A stretch of DNA of 42,510 nt from positions 1-42,510 of the forward strand of contig LYSW01000018.1 in assembly GCA_001657295.1 (NCBI GenBank), given 5' to 3'. A program made the translations under genes and the position numbers. This document shows, one piece after another, positions 16,901 to 26,464 of the stretch. Each line of letters opens with the position of its first letter. The stretch's first letter is position 1. The notes under the pieces are model-generated. The model was not told where the DNA came from and made no database searches. It saw nothing but the letters and a program-made list of their open reading frames with translations. The stretch comes from Oceanicaulis sp. BBD 1991-10. Its GTDB lineage: Bacteria > Pseudomonadota > Alphaproteobacteria > Caulobacterales > Maricaulaceae.

Positions 16901-19900
16901 GTCGGCGGCGGCGGCGGTAATGGCGGCTTCAACGTGTCCGGCGCGATCGGTGCAGGCGGGGCTGCGGGCGGCGCGGTGTCGGTCGGCGTCGGCGGCGCCG
17001 GTGACGCTGGCGGCGCGGGCGGGGACGTCACCGGCTCGGCGGGCGGCGCCATCACCACGTCCGGCGATCAATCCGGCGGCCTTCTGGTCCAGTCTGTGGG
17101 CGGCGGCGGCGGCAATGGCGGCTTCAACGTGTCCGCAGGGATCGGTTCCGGCGGCGTCTTCGGCGGCGCTCTTCAGGTCGGCGTGGGCGGCGCCGGCGGC
17201 GCCGGCGGCGATTCGGGTGATGTTGAAGGCACGGCCGAGGGCCCGGTGACCACTCGCGGCGAGTCCTCCTCCGGCGTTGTGATCCAGTCGCTGGGCGGCG
17301 GCGGCGGCAACGGCGCGTTCAACGTGTCCGCCGGCATCGGTCTCGGCGGTACGGTCGGCGGCAATCTCGCCATCGGAGTCGGCGGCAGCGGCGGACCGGG
17401 GGGCGATGCTGGCGATGTGACCGGTACGGTTAACGACACCGTCATGACGGAAGACCATCTCTCCGCCGGCGTGGTGGTCCAGTCGGTGGGCGGCGGCGGC
17501 GGCAATGGCGGCTTCAACGTCTCCGGCGGCATTGGTGTCGGCGGCACGGTCGGCGGCGTGCTCAATGTCGGCGTCGGCGGCAGCGGCGAGGGCGGAGGGG
17601 ATGGCGGCGAAGTCGACGCTTCGGCCCAAGCCATCGGCACCCTGGGTGATCAAGCCGCCGCCTTTCTCGCTCAAAGCGTCGGCGGCGGCGGCGGCAGCGG
17701 CGCCTTTTCGATCGCGGGCGGCATCGGCGGCGGCGGCACCGCGGCCGGCACGATCAATATCGGCGTCGGCGGCGCCGGCGGGGATGGCGGCGACGCCTCC
17801 CGCGTGGGCGCTTCGGTGACCGGCGATGTGACGACGCAGGGCGAATCCTCCAGCGGCATCGTCGCCCAGTCCCTGGGCGGCGGCGGCGGCAATGGCGGCT
17901 TCTCGATCGCGGGCGGCATCGCCCTGGCCGGCTCGGCGGCGGGCAATCTGAATGTCGGCGTCGGCGGCTCCGGCGGCCTGGGCGGGCAGTCCGGCGATGT
18001 CCGCCTGGACGCGGTCGGCGCGACGATGACCCAAGGCGCGCTGAGCGACGCGGTCGTCGTTCAATCCCTGGGCGGCGGCGGCGGCAATGGCGGGTTCAAC
18101 GTCACCGGCGGGATCGCGCTGTCCGGCTCGGCGGCCGGCAATATCGGCGTCGGCGTCGGCGGGTCCGGCGGCGGCGGCGGAGACGCGGGAACGGTCACCG
18201 CCTATATCAACGAGAACGTCGTCGATGCGGACGACACCCTGCTCGCGGCGTCGACCGCGGACGACAACGCCCGCGCCGTCACCGTGCAGAGCATTGGCGG
18301 CGGCGGCGGCAATGGCGGCTTCAACGTCACGGGCGGATTGGCGATTTCGGCGGCCGGAGCCGGCAATATCGGTGTCGGAGTCGGCGGCTCCGGCGGCGAT
18401 GGCGGCGCGTCCGACAATGCGTTCGGCGGCGTCAACGGCGACATCGTCACCCTGGGCGACGAGTCCTCGGGTCTTCTGGTCCAGTCGGTCGGCGGCGGCG
18501 GCGGCAATGGCGGCTTCAACGTCTCCGGCGGCGTCTCGGCGACCAAGACGGTGGCCGGCAATATCATGGTCGGCGTCGGCGGGGTCGGCGGAGATGGCGG
18601 CGACGCCGGCTCGGCCACGGGATTTCTGACCGGCGACGTCTCAACCGACGGCGACCGCTCGGCCGCGGTGACCTATCAGTCCCTGGGCGGCGGCGGCGGC
18701 AACGGCGCCTTCAACATCACCGGCGCGATCGCGCTGTCCGGCGGCGGCGCCGGTAATATCGGCGTCGGCGTGGGTGGTTTTGGCGGTCTTGGCGGTGATG
18801 CGGCCCTGGTAAACGCCGCCATCACCGGCGATATCGACACCGATGGGGATGATTCCCACGCCATCCTTTTACAATCGCTCGGCGGCGGCGGCGGTAATGG
18901 CGGTTTCAACATCACCGGCACGATCAGCGCCAGCAAAGCCGCGGCCGGCACGCTGGGCGTCGGGATCGGCGGCTTCGGCGGCGGGGCGGGCGATGCGTCC
19001 ACCGTGAACGGCGTGTTGACGGGCGATGTGGTCACCCGGGGCGAGAACAGCTTTGGCGCCGCATTGCAATCCATCGGCGGCGGCGGCGGCAATGGCGGAC
19101 TGAACGTCACCGGCTCCATCACGCTGGCGACCTCGAACAACCCCTCTGTGGCCATCGGATTCGGCCTGGGCGGATTTGGCGGCTCCGGCGGCGATTCCGA
19201 TGATGTCACCGGAGAGGTGACCGGCGACTACATCACCGTCGGAGACAACGCCGATGGCGTCGTCGCGCAGTCGATCGGCGGCGGCGGCGGCAATGGCGGC
19301 ATCAATGTCACCGGCTCGGTGGCGCTCAGCGCCGGCACGGCCGGGACCGGCTCCATCGGCATCGGCGGTTTCGGCGGCGCGGGCGGAAACGCCGGCGATG
19401 TCGACCTGACTTACGCCGGCGACATCATCACCACGGGTGAGAACGCCGACGGCTTCATGGCTCAATCGCTGGGCGGCGGCGGCGGCAATGGCGCGATCAA
19501 TGTCACCGGCGCGATCAGCGGAACGACCAACGGCAATGCGGCCAGCCTGGGCTTCGGCATCGGCGGCTTCGGGGGCGATGGCGGAGACAGCGGCGATGTG
19601 ACCGCCAGCGTGACCGGCAATGTCCTGGCCCAGGGCTTTGGCGAGGACATCCTCACCGACGAGCAAGTCTTCGATCTGACCAGCCTGGGTGTCGACGCCA
19701 CCTTCACGATCGACGCCGAACGCACCCGCACCAACGGGTCCAACGGCGTTGTGGCTCAATCGATCGCCGGCGGCGGCGGCAATGGCGGCATGAATGTCAC
19801 CGGCCAGATCTCCGTGACCCAACCGGGCAGCACGCAGGTCGCCAGTCGCGCCTTCACCATCGGCATCGGCGGATTCGGCGGCGGCGGCGGCGACGCCGGC

Positions 19901-22900
19901 GATGTCGACCTGACCGTGGGCTCGCCGGACGATGATCGCGTTCAGGTGCAAGCGGTTGGCGACGACCGCTCAGCCGTGATGGCGCAGTCGATCGGCGGCG
20001 GCGGCGGCAATGGCGGGATGAACATCTCCGGCGGCATCGCCATGGACGGCACGCTGACCATCGGCGTCGGCGGCTTCGGCGGCGCTGGCGGACGGGGCGC
20101 CGATGTCGTCGCTGATGTGGACGCCGATCTGTTCGCTTCCGGCGACCAGGCGCGCGGCCTGGCGGCGCAATCCATCGGCGGCGGCGGCGGCAACGGCGCC
20201 ATCAATATCGCCGGCGGGATCACAGCCAGCACCGTGACCTCCGATCCAGCGATCGTCTTTGGTCTGGGCGGTGACGGCGGCGCCGGCAATGAATCCGGCG
20301 ACGTCACGGTCACGCAGCGGGGTCAGATTCAGGTGGATGGCGAGGACGCCATCGGCCTTCTGGCGCAATCCGTCGCCGGCGGCGGCGGCACGGGCGGCCT
20401 GAATGTCAGCGCGGCCCTAAGCCTCAGCGGCGGCCTTTCGGGCGGAAGCACGCGCGGCTGGATCGCTAATGTCGGCATCGGCGGCAGCGGCGGCGCGGGC
20501 GCGGACGCGGGCGACGTGTCCGTCAACAGCCGCGGCTTGATCCTGATCAATGGCGAACTGGATCCGGACGCCGGGGTTGATGACGATCCCTTCCGCTCAA
20601 CCGAATTCACCGGCGGCGCCACCGGCCTGCTGGCGCAATCGGTCGGCGGCGGCGGCGGCACGGGCGGGATGAACATCACCGGCTCCATCGCGCCCCAGGG
20701 CAATCCCGCCAACCTGGCCGTCGGCGGCTCCGGCGCGTCGGGCGGTGACGGCGGCCGGGTGGACGTGGTCCGCGGCTATGACGCGTCCAACACGCTCGAC
20801 CCCAGCCTGATCCGCACCTTCGGTGACGATTCCACCGGCCTATTCGCCCAGTCCGTCGGCGGCGGCGGCGGTGACGCCGGGATGAATTTCAACTTCGCCG
20901 GCGCGACCGGCAATGAAACCAATAATCCGGTCGCGGCGCTGATCACCATCGGCGGCTCCGGCGCAGGCGCGGGCAGCGGCGACGCGGTCAGCGTCACCCA
21001 TGCCGGCGACATCATCACGGACGGCAAATACTCCATCGGCCTTCACGCCCAATCGCAGGGCGGCGGCGGCGGCAACGCCAATTTCAACATTGGCGTCGGC
21101 CTGTTAAACAGCGCCAGCTCGTTGAATGTCGCTTTGGGCGGCGCAACCGGCGCGGCCGGGTCCGGCGGCGACGTCACCGTTGATCATATCGGCGCCATCG
21201 TCACACTGGGCGACGGGGCTGAAGGCATTTTGGCCCAGTCGGTCGGCGGCGGCGGCGGCAATGCCGGCACCGACTTCAACATGTCGCTGCTGGCGTCCAA
21301 TTCGATCGATATCGTCCTGGGCCGCCAAGGCGGCTCAGGCGGTGAAGGCGGCGATGTCACCGTCACCGCGGCCGGCGTCGTGGATACGACGGGCGATGAC
21401 AGCTCCGGCATCGTCGCGCAATCGGTCGGCGGCGGCGGCGGCTCCAGCTCGGCGACCTCGATCGGCGGGGCGGTCACCCGCGGCGACGAAACCTTCCAGG
21501 CCAATTTCGCGTTCGGCATCGAAGGCGGCGCCGGCGCCACGGGCGGCGATGTCGCCATCGAGTCCTCCGCCGCTGTCACGACGCGCGGCGATGAATCACG
21601 CGCCCTGTTCGCGCAGAGCGTGGGCGGCGGCGGCGGCGCCGGCGGCATGGCCACCAATATCGTTCTAAGAACGGCCGGCTCCCTGACCTTCGGCATGGGC
21701 GGCGCGGGCGGCACGGGCGCCACCTCCGGCGCGGTGGATGTCGCCAACACCGCGACCTTGATCACCGAGGGTGACCGGTCCGACGGCATTCTGGCGCAGT
21801 CCATCGGCGGCGGCGGCGGAACCGGCGGCATGGCCATTACGACCGCGTTTCAGGTCGGCGGCGTGCCCGACAGCACCACCTCGCGCACCGTCGCGATCAA
21901 TGTGGGCGGCTCGGGCGGCACGGGCGCGGCCGGCGGCGATGTGACCGTTGATAATTCCGGCGTCATCTCAACACAGGGCGAATACGCCTACGGCATTCGC
22001 GCGCAATCGGTCGGCGGCGGCGGCGGCATCGGCGGCGCCGTGATGAATCTGCGCGCTCAGGGCAAAGGCAATAACCAGGCGCTCGACATCAATGTCGGCG
22101 GCGCCGGCGATGATGGCGGTGAAGGCGGCGATGTGGACGTCACCAATACCGGCATGATCTTCACCACCGGCGGTGAAGCCGCGGGCATCGTGGCGACCTC
22201 GATCGGCGGCGGCGGCGGTGATTCCGGCACGGTGATCAATGCGGTCGGCGGCGTGTCCGGTTCCGACAACAACTCCATTCAAGCCGCGATCAATATCGGC
22301 AGCGAGGGCGGAACCGGCGGCCGCGGCGGCGACGTGATCGTCTCGAACATGACCACGGCCGACGCCGGGTCCGGCCAGATCGTCACGACAGGCGAAAACG
22401 CCTACGGCATCTTCGCCCAGTCCCTGGGCGGCGGCGGCGGCAACGGTTCGACGGTCTATTCCGTCACCGGCATGCAGAGCAGCGAGAACAGCTTCATCGG
22501 CTCCTTCAATCTCGGCGGCGCCGGAGGCCAGGGCAATACCGGCGGCATGGTCGAGGTGGTCAATGAAGGTCTGATCGACACCACCGGCGACGGCGCTCAC
22601 GGCATTCTGGCGCAATCGGTCGGCGGCGGCGGCGGCAATGGCGGCCTGGCCGTCGGCGTCAACGCCGCGATCGGCGCGCGCGCCAATTCGCCCATCATCG
22701 CGATCGGCGGCGTCGGCGGCGACGGGGAAAATGGCGGCGATGTCGTCGTCACCAATTCCGGCACGATCGTCACCCGCGGCGAAGCGGCCCACGGCATCGT
22801 CGCCCAGTCGATCGGCGGCGGCGGCGGCAATTCCTCCATGGGCTTCGGCGTCACCGGAGAGCCCAACACCCTTATTCTGTCCAACGCCATCTCGGCCCTG

Positions 22901-25900
22901 GTCGGCGGCCTGGGCGGCGGCCTGGGCGGTGAAGGCGGCGATGTCACCGTCAATCACTCCGGCGACATCACCGTTCTGGGTGACCGCTCGCAAGCGATCA
23001 AGGCGGAGAGCACTAATGGCGGCGGCGGCTCGCTGGAAATCCGCTTCGACGGGTTGGCCGGCTTTGAAACCCTGCCGATCATTGGCCCGCTGATCGGGGA
23101 AGGCAGCGATTCCGACGTCGACGTGCCGACCGTGCAGATGGTCAATGGCAGCTCGGACGCGTCCGATATGAACGCCGGCCGCGTCACATTGAATCTGTCG
23201 GGCACGTTCGGCGTCGCCGGGCAAGACAGTGCGGCCGTGGCCAACCAGGCGATCGGCGGCGGCGGCGGAACCACCGACCTGATCGTCACGCTGTCCACGG
23301 GCGAGGCCGATGCGGCGCAACTGCCGGTCAATTTCGAGGCGCGCCTCGGCGCCACGAATGGCGACAGCAATTCCGGCGGTGAAATCACCACCACCCATTC
23401 CGGCGACGTGGTCACCACGGGAACCAACACCCATGGCGTCCTGATCCAGTCCATCGGCGATGGCGGCGGCCGGGTGGTGATGGACATCACCGCGCCGGAG
23501 GGCGCCGAGATCGGGACCATCGACCTGCAGCTCGGCGGCGAAAATGGCGTCGACGGCGTGGGCGGGGATGTCTTCCAGACCCAATCCGGGTCGATCACCA
23601 CCACCGCCAATCTGGCGGCGGGCGCGATCCTGCAATCCATCGGCGGCGGCGGCGGGATCGCTTCGATCGACATCAGCGGCTTCGGTGCAGGCGATGCGGG
23701 CGTCAGCGCGTCCTTCGGCGCTGATGGCGGCTCGGGCAATCATGGCGGCGCGATCACCGCGGACTTGAGCGGCGGGGTGGCGACGCTGGGCGACGACGCC
23801 CAGGGCCTGGTGGTCCAGTCCATCGGCGCCGGCGGCGGCGAGGTGCGCGTCCAGGGCGTTGAAACCATGGACGTCTTCTTCGGCGGGGTGTGTTGCGCCG
23901 CGGGCGATGGCGGCGCGGTCACGCTGACCAATTCCGGCTCGATCACCACCGAAGGCGCGCGCGCTCACGGCGTGTTCCTGCAATCGATCGGCGGCGGCGG
24001 CGGCGCGGTGTTCGGCGATGTCGGATTCGGCACGGTCGATCTGTCCGATGAAGGCGTCGGCGACGGCGGGGCCATCAACTTCACCCAGAACGGTGACATC
24101 GTGGTCCGCGGCCTGGGCGCCTACGGCGTCATCGCCCAGTCATTGGGCGGCGGCGGCGGCTGGGCCGGCCAAGGCTATGTCGCCGGCGGCGAGGGCGATG
24201 GCGGCGCGATCACTCTGGACATCAACGGCGCGGTCTTCGCGCCCGGCCAGGACAGCACGGCGGTTTTCGCGCAGAGCCGCCGCGCGACCGGCGCGGGCGA
24301 CATCATCGCGCTGATCCAGGGCCTGGTGCGCGGCGGCGACGGTCTGGGCGCGGGCGTCATGTTCGATGGCGGCGCCAACAATCAGCTGACGGCGTTCGGT
24401 TCGGTCTCCTCGATCTCCGGCCTGGCGATCAACACCACCAGCGGCGACGACACCGTCAGCAATTTCGGCCTCGTGGTCGGCAATGTCGATCTTGGATCGG
24501 GCTCGAACCGCTTCAACAATGAAGCCGGCGCGACGTTTATCGCGTTTGATACGATCGATCTGCGTGATCCGGCCGGTTCCACCGGGACGGCCGGCCCTGC
24601 CGCGCAGACCGCGGCCGTTTCGATCGAGCCGCTCAGCGACGGGACGCCGAGCCAGGCGGATGCGTCGAACGCGGCGGTGTCCGTCACGACTCTGCCGCCC
24701 ATGGCGAGCCCGAACCGTGCGCCGGAGCCCAGCCCGGCCTACCGCGCCAGCCTCGCCGACGCGCCGGAGGGCGCGGAAACGGCGTCTGCGCGCGCCGGCG
24801 CGGCGGATATCGTTCTACAGGGCGCGGCGCCATCGGCCGCTGAGGACGTGTCGACGTCTCAAGGCGAGCTCATCGCGGTGGTCTCGGCCGCCCCCGCCGC
24901 GACGCCCAGCCTTGTCGGCGCGCCGGGGACCTTCACCAATGCGGGCGATTTTCTGATGGGACTGTCCGCGCCCCGCTTCCCGATCGACCTTCTCAACGGC
25001 GACACCTTCGGGAATCTGGACAATCAGAGCGCGCCTGCGACCAATCTTCTGTTCGGCGCCCGGGTGATCAACACGGTCGAGTTAGACGGCGATTACGTTC
25101 AAACCGAGACCGGTCATCTGGCCTTTGACGTGGCGTTCGGACCCTATGCCTCCGACATCGTCAATGTCAGCGGCGACACGGTGGTCGACGGAACCGGCGA
25201 GGTGATCCTCACCTGGCTGGAGAGCGACGAGAACCGCACCCTGTTCGCCACGGCGGGAACCGCTGTGGACAACGGCCTGGAGATTGAAGACACAATCGCC
25301 ATCGATTACGGCATCGTCGCCAACGCCGAAGGCATCCAGCTCACCTTGAAGAGCGATTTCGGTCAGGACTTCCTCAATCAGAACGGCCAGGCGATGGGCG
25401 TTCATATCGATCGCGCCATCCGCGCGGACGACTCAGCCGGCATCGGCCGGCTCGGCGCCTTGCTGGGCAATCTCCAGGCCGGTCAGGAAGACGTCTACAC
25501 GGCGATCTTCACGGAGCTGGATCCGTCCGGACACCTCGCGCCGCTGCACGCCCAGCTGGGCAATGCGCAGCATTTCGCCGGCGAGCTCTTCTCCTGCGAA
25601 AGCCCGGTGCGCCGGGTCGAAGGTCAATGCGTGTGGACGCGCTTGGAGGCCTCGGCCTCAACCCGCGGCGAGACGTTCGAGACCTTCTCCGTTGAAGCGG
25701 ACGCGACCCATTTCCGCGGCGGTTTCGAGCAACGCCTGGACAATGATCTCTGGACCGTCGCCGCGGGCATCGGCTACGACCATCTGGGCAGCTTCCGCGT
25801 CGACAACACCCGCATGCGGGCGAGTGGTCAGGCCCTGCACGCGGGCCTTGGCTTCGAGCGCACCAGCCCGGTCTCCGGCACGATTATCGGCGGCGGCGTG

Positions 25901-26464
25901 ACCACCGGCTGGCAGTGGACGGACGCGGCGCGCGCACAGGCCATCTTCGACCCCGGCGTCGGCGAATCCTCGGCCACGTCCGGCTATGTGACGACGGCGT
26001 TGCACATCGCGCAGGTGCTGCGCGCCGGCCGCGTTTTCGCCCGGCCCGAGCTGAGCGGTTCGGCGACGGTTCTGCACCATACCGGTCTGAGCGAGAGCGG
26101 TCTGGACGGGCTTGGCGTGGAGATTCTCTCGGACACCCAGACCGTCGCGCGCATCAGTCCTGAACTCGCGCTCGGCGCCGTGCTTCACGAGGGTGACGGC
26201 AGCGCGGCCACGTTCACGGTGACCTTCGGCGCGGACTTCCAGTCCGCCGATCAGCTTGAGCTGCCCATGCGGCTTCTGGGCGCCAATCCGGTCGCGGATC
26301 CGGCGGTGATCGGCACGGCGCTGGATCAGGAATCCTATCGAATCTCGACGGATCTGCACCTGGCGGGCTCGGACCGGATCGGGCTGCGCTTTGGCTATAC
26401 CGGCGAGTTCGGCGACGCGGTCGAGGATCACCGGGCCGGGTTCGATTTCCGCCTGAGATTCTAA
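13997..26464 (+). CDS. Giant autotransporter (type Va) with about 49 Gly-rich passenger repeats
   Basis: This is a 4155-residue surface protein. Residues 1-33 are a signal peptide (RAALLTSAGLAALVAASAHA). A unique N-terminal domain runs to about residue 270, then the repeat passenger from about 329 to 3426, built on a core such as QSVGGGGGNGG followed by beta-strand-like segments (GDVTTSGDxSxGV type). This suggests a long beta-helix or beta-roll. An Ala/Pro-rich low-complexity linker spans about 3520-3645. The C-terminal autotransporter beta-domain covers about 3885-4155, ends in FDFRLRF with the required terminal aromatic, and is preceded by C3867 and C3878. The barrel would carry the passenger out through the outer membrane. 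Such proteins usually act as adhesins or in aggregation; that role is inferred. It stands alone, without a dedicated partner gene. Confidence 0.93.
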   Translation: MDTRNKLGTKTAFRAALLTSAGLAALVAASAHATPISKASPAFSIDTQVEMSLTLKPVDGAKRFRLNTVGDTVVNPDTGATETIVEVISTNVVRTNAGNVIILADAVGDTFVELTAASGSTSDTIDFEDATIELTWRVTAVTTDGSGNVISLDVERVDDTTITETVDRVVDISGRIAGEANSDGADGSGASSGSLTPGVNDVNAFSRVSNGDDGSNGSSGGGVRICIPFIGCATIGKDPTDGGDGSTADPIDEDVTTANNGDISTVTDELPGIALTSRGGDGGNGGSSYVSLNLPGADGGDGGDGGDITLVADVNITTTGENAHGISAQSVGGEGGNGGDGYGVDGSGGTGGRGSQGGTVTVENHGDILTTGKGAIGIFAQSVGGEAGNAGDAGGIVASGGAAVAGGQGGDVSVLNSGRIETRGENAYGILAQSIGGDGGNAGDGGGVVASGGDGGVGGTGGDVHVETLSSSTITTSGLNAHAIFAQSVGGGGGSGGDGAGIVGLGSTGDSGGDSGTVTVINAGGVSTSGVRARGIFAQSVGGGGGDGGSGGGLVSVGGSGGQASTGGVVTVTNSGDISTANSDSNAIQAQSIGGGGGDGGSSGGAFFTIGGSGGGGGDSSTVTVNHSGDITTSGDDSRGIFTQSIGGGGGNGGYATSVSVFAGVAIGGTGGDGGDGGAVDINFSDRTVNGQLFSPLIQTSGDRSQGVFAQSVGGGGGNGGAAVQVTVGYGLAASIAVGGDGGAGGLGGDVSVDGDVIILTQGERSEGLFAQSVGGGGGNGGYAVSIAVTAGSPASGSISVGVGGEADSGGAGGEVSIDSGGAITTLEDFSTGLVAQSVGGGGGNGGFSVSVSVASGAGASGAIGVGVGGSGGDGGAGGLVNAGFDGTITTGGDDAGGALIQSVGGGGGNGGYNVTASVALSGGLSGAAAIGVGGDGGLGGAGGAVTGSVGGDVETSGDRSTGVIVQSVGGGGGNGGFNVSGAIGAGGAAGGAVSVGVGGAGDAGGAGGDVTGSAGGAITTSGDQSGGLLVQSVGGGGGNGGFNVSAGIGSGGVFGGALQVGVGGAGGAGGDSGDVEGTAEGPVTTRGESSSGVVIQSLGGGGGNGAFNVSAGIGLGGTVGGNLAIGVGGSGGPGGDAGDVTGTVNDTVMTEDHLSAGVVVQSVGGGGGNGGFNVSGGIGVGGTVGGVLNVGVGGSGEGGGDGGEVDASAQAIGTLGDQAAAFLAQSVGGGGGSGAFSIAGGIGGGGTAAGTINIGVGGAGGDGGDASRVGASVTGDVTTQGESSSGIVAQSLGGGGGNGGFSIAGGIALAGSAAGNLNVGVGGSGGLGGQSGDVRLDAVGATMTQGALSDAVVVQSLGGGGGNGGFNVTGGIALSGSAAGNIGVGVGGSGGGGGDAGTVTAYINENVVDADDTLLAASTADDNARAVTVQSIGGGGGNGGFNVTGGLAISAAGAGNIGVGVGGSGGDGGASDNAFGGVNGDIVTLGDESSGLLVQSVGGGGGNGGFNVSGGVSATKTVAGNIMVGVGGVGGDGGDAGSATGFLTGDVSTDGDRSAAVTYQSLGGGGGNGAFNITGAIALSGGGAGNIGVGVGGFGGLGGDAALVNAAITGDIDTDGDDSHAILLQSLGGGGGNGGFNITGTISASKAAAGTLGVGIGGFGGGAGDASTVNGVLTGDVVTRGENSFGAALQSIGGGGGNGGLNVTGSITLATSNNPSVAIGFGLGGFGGSGGDSDDVTGEVTGDYITVGDNADGVVAQSIGGGGGNGGINVTGSVALSAGTAGTGSIGIGGFGGAGGNAGDVDLTYAGDIITTGENADGFMAQSLGGGGGNGAINVTGAISGTTNGNAASLGFGIGGFGGDGGDSGDVTASVTGNVLAQGFGEDILTDEQVFDLTSLGVDATFTIDAERTRTNGSNGVVAQSIAGGGGNGGMNVTGQISVTQPGSTQVASRAFTIGIGGFGGGGGDAGDVDLTVGSPDDDRVQVQAVGDDRSAVMAQSIGGGGGNGGMNISGGIAMDGTLTIGVGGFGGAGGRGADVVADVDADLFASGDQARGLAAQSIGGGGGNGAINIAGGITASTVTSDPAIVFGLGGDGGAGNESGDVTVTQRGQIQVDGEDAIGLLAQSVAGGGGTGGLNVSAALSLSGGLSGGSTRGWIANVGIGGSGGAGADAGDVSVNSRGLILINGELDPDAGVDDDPFRSTEFTGGATGLLAQSVGGGGGTGGMNITGSIAPQGNPANLAVGGSGASGGDGGRVDVVRGYDASNTLDPSLIRTFGDDSTGLFAQSVGGGGGDAGMNFNFAGATGNETNNPVAALITIGGSGAGAGSGDAVSVTHAGDIITDGKYSIGLHAQSQGGGGGNANFNIGVGLLNSASSLNVALGGATGAAGSGGDVTVDHIGAIVTLGDGAEGILAQSVGGGGGNAGTDFNMSLLASNSIDIVLGRQGGSGGEGGDVTVTAAGVVDTTGDDSSGIVAQSVGGGGGSSSATSIGGAVTRGDETFQANFAFGIEGGAGATGGDVAIESSAAVTTRGDESRALFAQSVGGGGGAGGMATNIVLRTAGSLTFGMGGAGGTGATSGAVDVANTATLITEGDRSDGILAQSIGGGGGTGGMAITTAFQVGGVPDSTTSRTVAINVGGSGGTGAAGGDVTVDNSGVISTQGEYAYGIRAQSVGGGGGIGGAVMNLRAQGKGNNQALDINVGGAGDDGGEGGDVDVTNTGMIFTTGGEAAGIVATSIGGGGGDSGTVINAVGGVSGSDNNSIQAAINIGSEGGTGGRGGDVIVSNMTTADAGSGQIVTTGENAYGIFAQSLGGGGGNGSTVYSVTGMQSSENSFIGSFNLGGAGGQGNTGGMVEVVNEGLIDTTGDGAHGILAQSVGGGGGNGGLAVGVNAAIGARANSPIIAIGGVGGDGENGGDVVVTNSGTIVTRGEAAHGIVAQSIGGGGGNSSMGFGVTGEPNTLILSNAISALVGGLGGGLGGEGGDVTVNHSGDITVLGDRSQAIKAESTNGGGGSLEIRFDGLAGFETLPIIGPLIGEGSDSDVDVPTVQMVNGSSDASDMNAGRVTLNLSGTFGVAGQDSAAVANQAIGGGGGTTDLIVTLSTGEADAAQLPVNFEARLGATNGDSNSGGEITTTHSGDVVTTGTNTHGVLIQSIGDGGGRVVMDITAPEGAEIGTIDLQLGGENGVDGVGGDVFQTQSGSITTTANLAAGAILQSIGGGGGIASIDISGFGAGDAGVSASFGADGGSGNHGGAITADLSGGVATLGDDAQGLVVQSIGAGGGEVRVQGVETMDVFFGGVCCAAGDGGAVTLTNSGSITTEGARAHGVFLQSIGGGGGAVFGDVGFGTVDLSDEGVGDGGAINFTQNGDIVVRGLGAYGVIAQSLGGGGGWAGQGYVAGGEGDGGAITLDINGAVFAPGQDSTAVFAQSRRATGAGDIIALIQGLVRGGDGLGAGVMFDGGANNQLTAFGSVSSISGLAINTTSGDDTVSNFGLVVGNVDLGSGSNRFNNEAGATFIAFDTIDLRDPAGSTGTAGPAAQTAAVSIEPLSDGTPSQADASNAAVSVTTLPPMASPNRAPEPSPAYRASLADAPEGAETASARAGAADIVLQGAAPSAAEDVSTSQGELIAVVSAAPAATPSLVGAPGTFTNAGDFLMGLSAPRFPIDLLNGDTFGNLDNQSAPATNLLFGARVINTVELDGDYVQTETGHLAFDVAFGPYASDIVNVSGDTVVDGTGEVILTWLESDENRTLFATAGTAVDNGLEIEDTIAIDYGIVANAEGIQLTLKSDFGQDFLNQNGQAMGVHIDRAIRADDSAGIGRLGALLGNLQAGQEDVYTAIFTELDPSGHLAPLHAQLGNAQHFAGELFSCESPVRRVEGQCVWTRLEASASTRGETFETFSVEADATHFRGGFEQRLDNDLWTVAAGIGYDHLGSFRVDNTRMRASGQALHAGLGFERTSPVSGTIIGGGVTTGWQWTDAARAQAIFDPGVGESSATSGYVTTALHIAQVLRAGRVFARPELSGSATVLHHTGLSESGLDGLGVEILSDTQTVARISPELALGAVLHEGDGSAATFTVTFGADFQSADQLELPMRLLGANPVADPAVIGTALDQESYRISTDLHLAGSDRIGLRFGYTGEFGDAVEDHRAGFDFRLRF
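14981..24280 (+). repeat. Tandem coding repeats of the autotransporter passenger
   Basis: About 49 copies of a QS(V/I/L)GGGGG core occur in frame. The first seven cores are spaced 156-162 nt (52-54 residues) from 14981 to 15926. From 16310 to 19463 the spacing is almost always exactly 195 nt (65 residues), with cores at 16505, 16700, 16895, 17090, 17285 and 17480. Later copies vary from 183 to 294 nt, with unique insertions near 18190-18280 and 19630-19740. Towards the end the core decays (STNGGGGS near 23010, QSIGDGGG, QSIGAGGG) and the last, at 24272, reads QSRRATG. Confidence 0.9.

Noticed and set aside
21968-23983. 671-codon minus-strand frame, with similar 556- and 447-codon frames at 16394-18064 and 14786-16129
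   Set aside because: They mirror the GGC-rich autotransporter repeats and translate to Ala/Asp repetitive sequence with no recognisable domain or ribosome-binding site.
14981-24280. Regular short repeats that could suggest a CRISPR array
   Set aside because: They are in-frame protein repeats of 156-195 nt inside one coding frame, with no constant repeat plus unique spacer structure.
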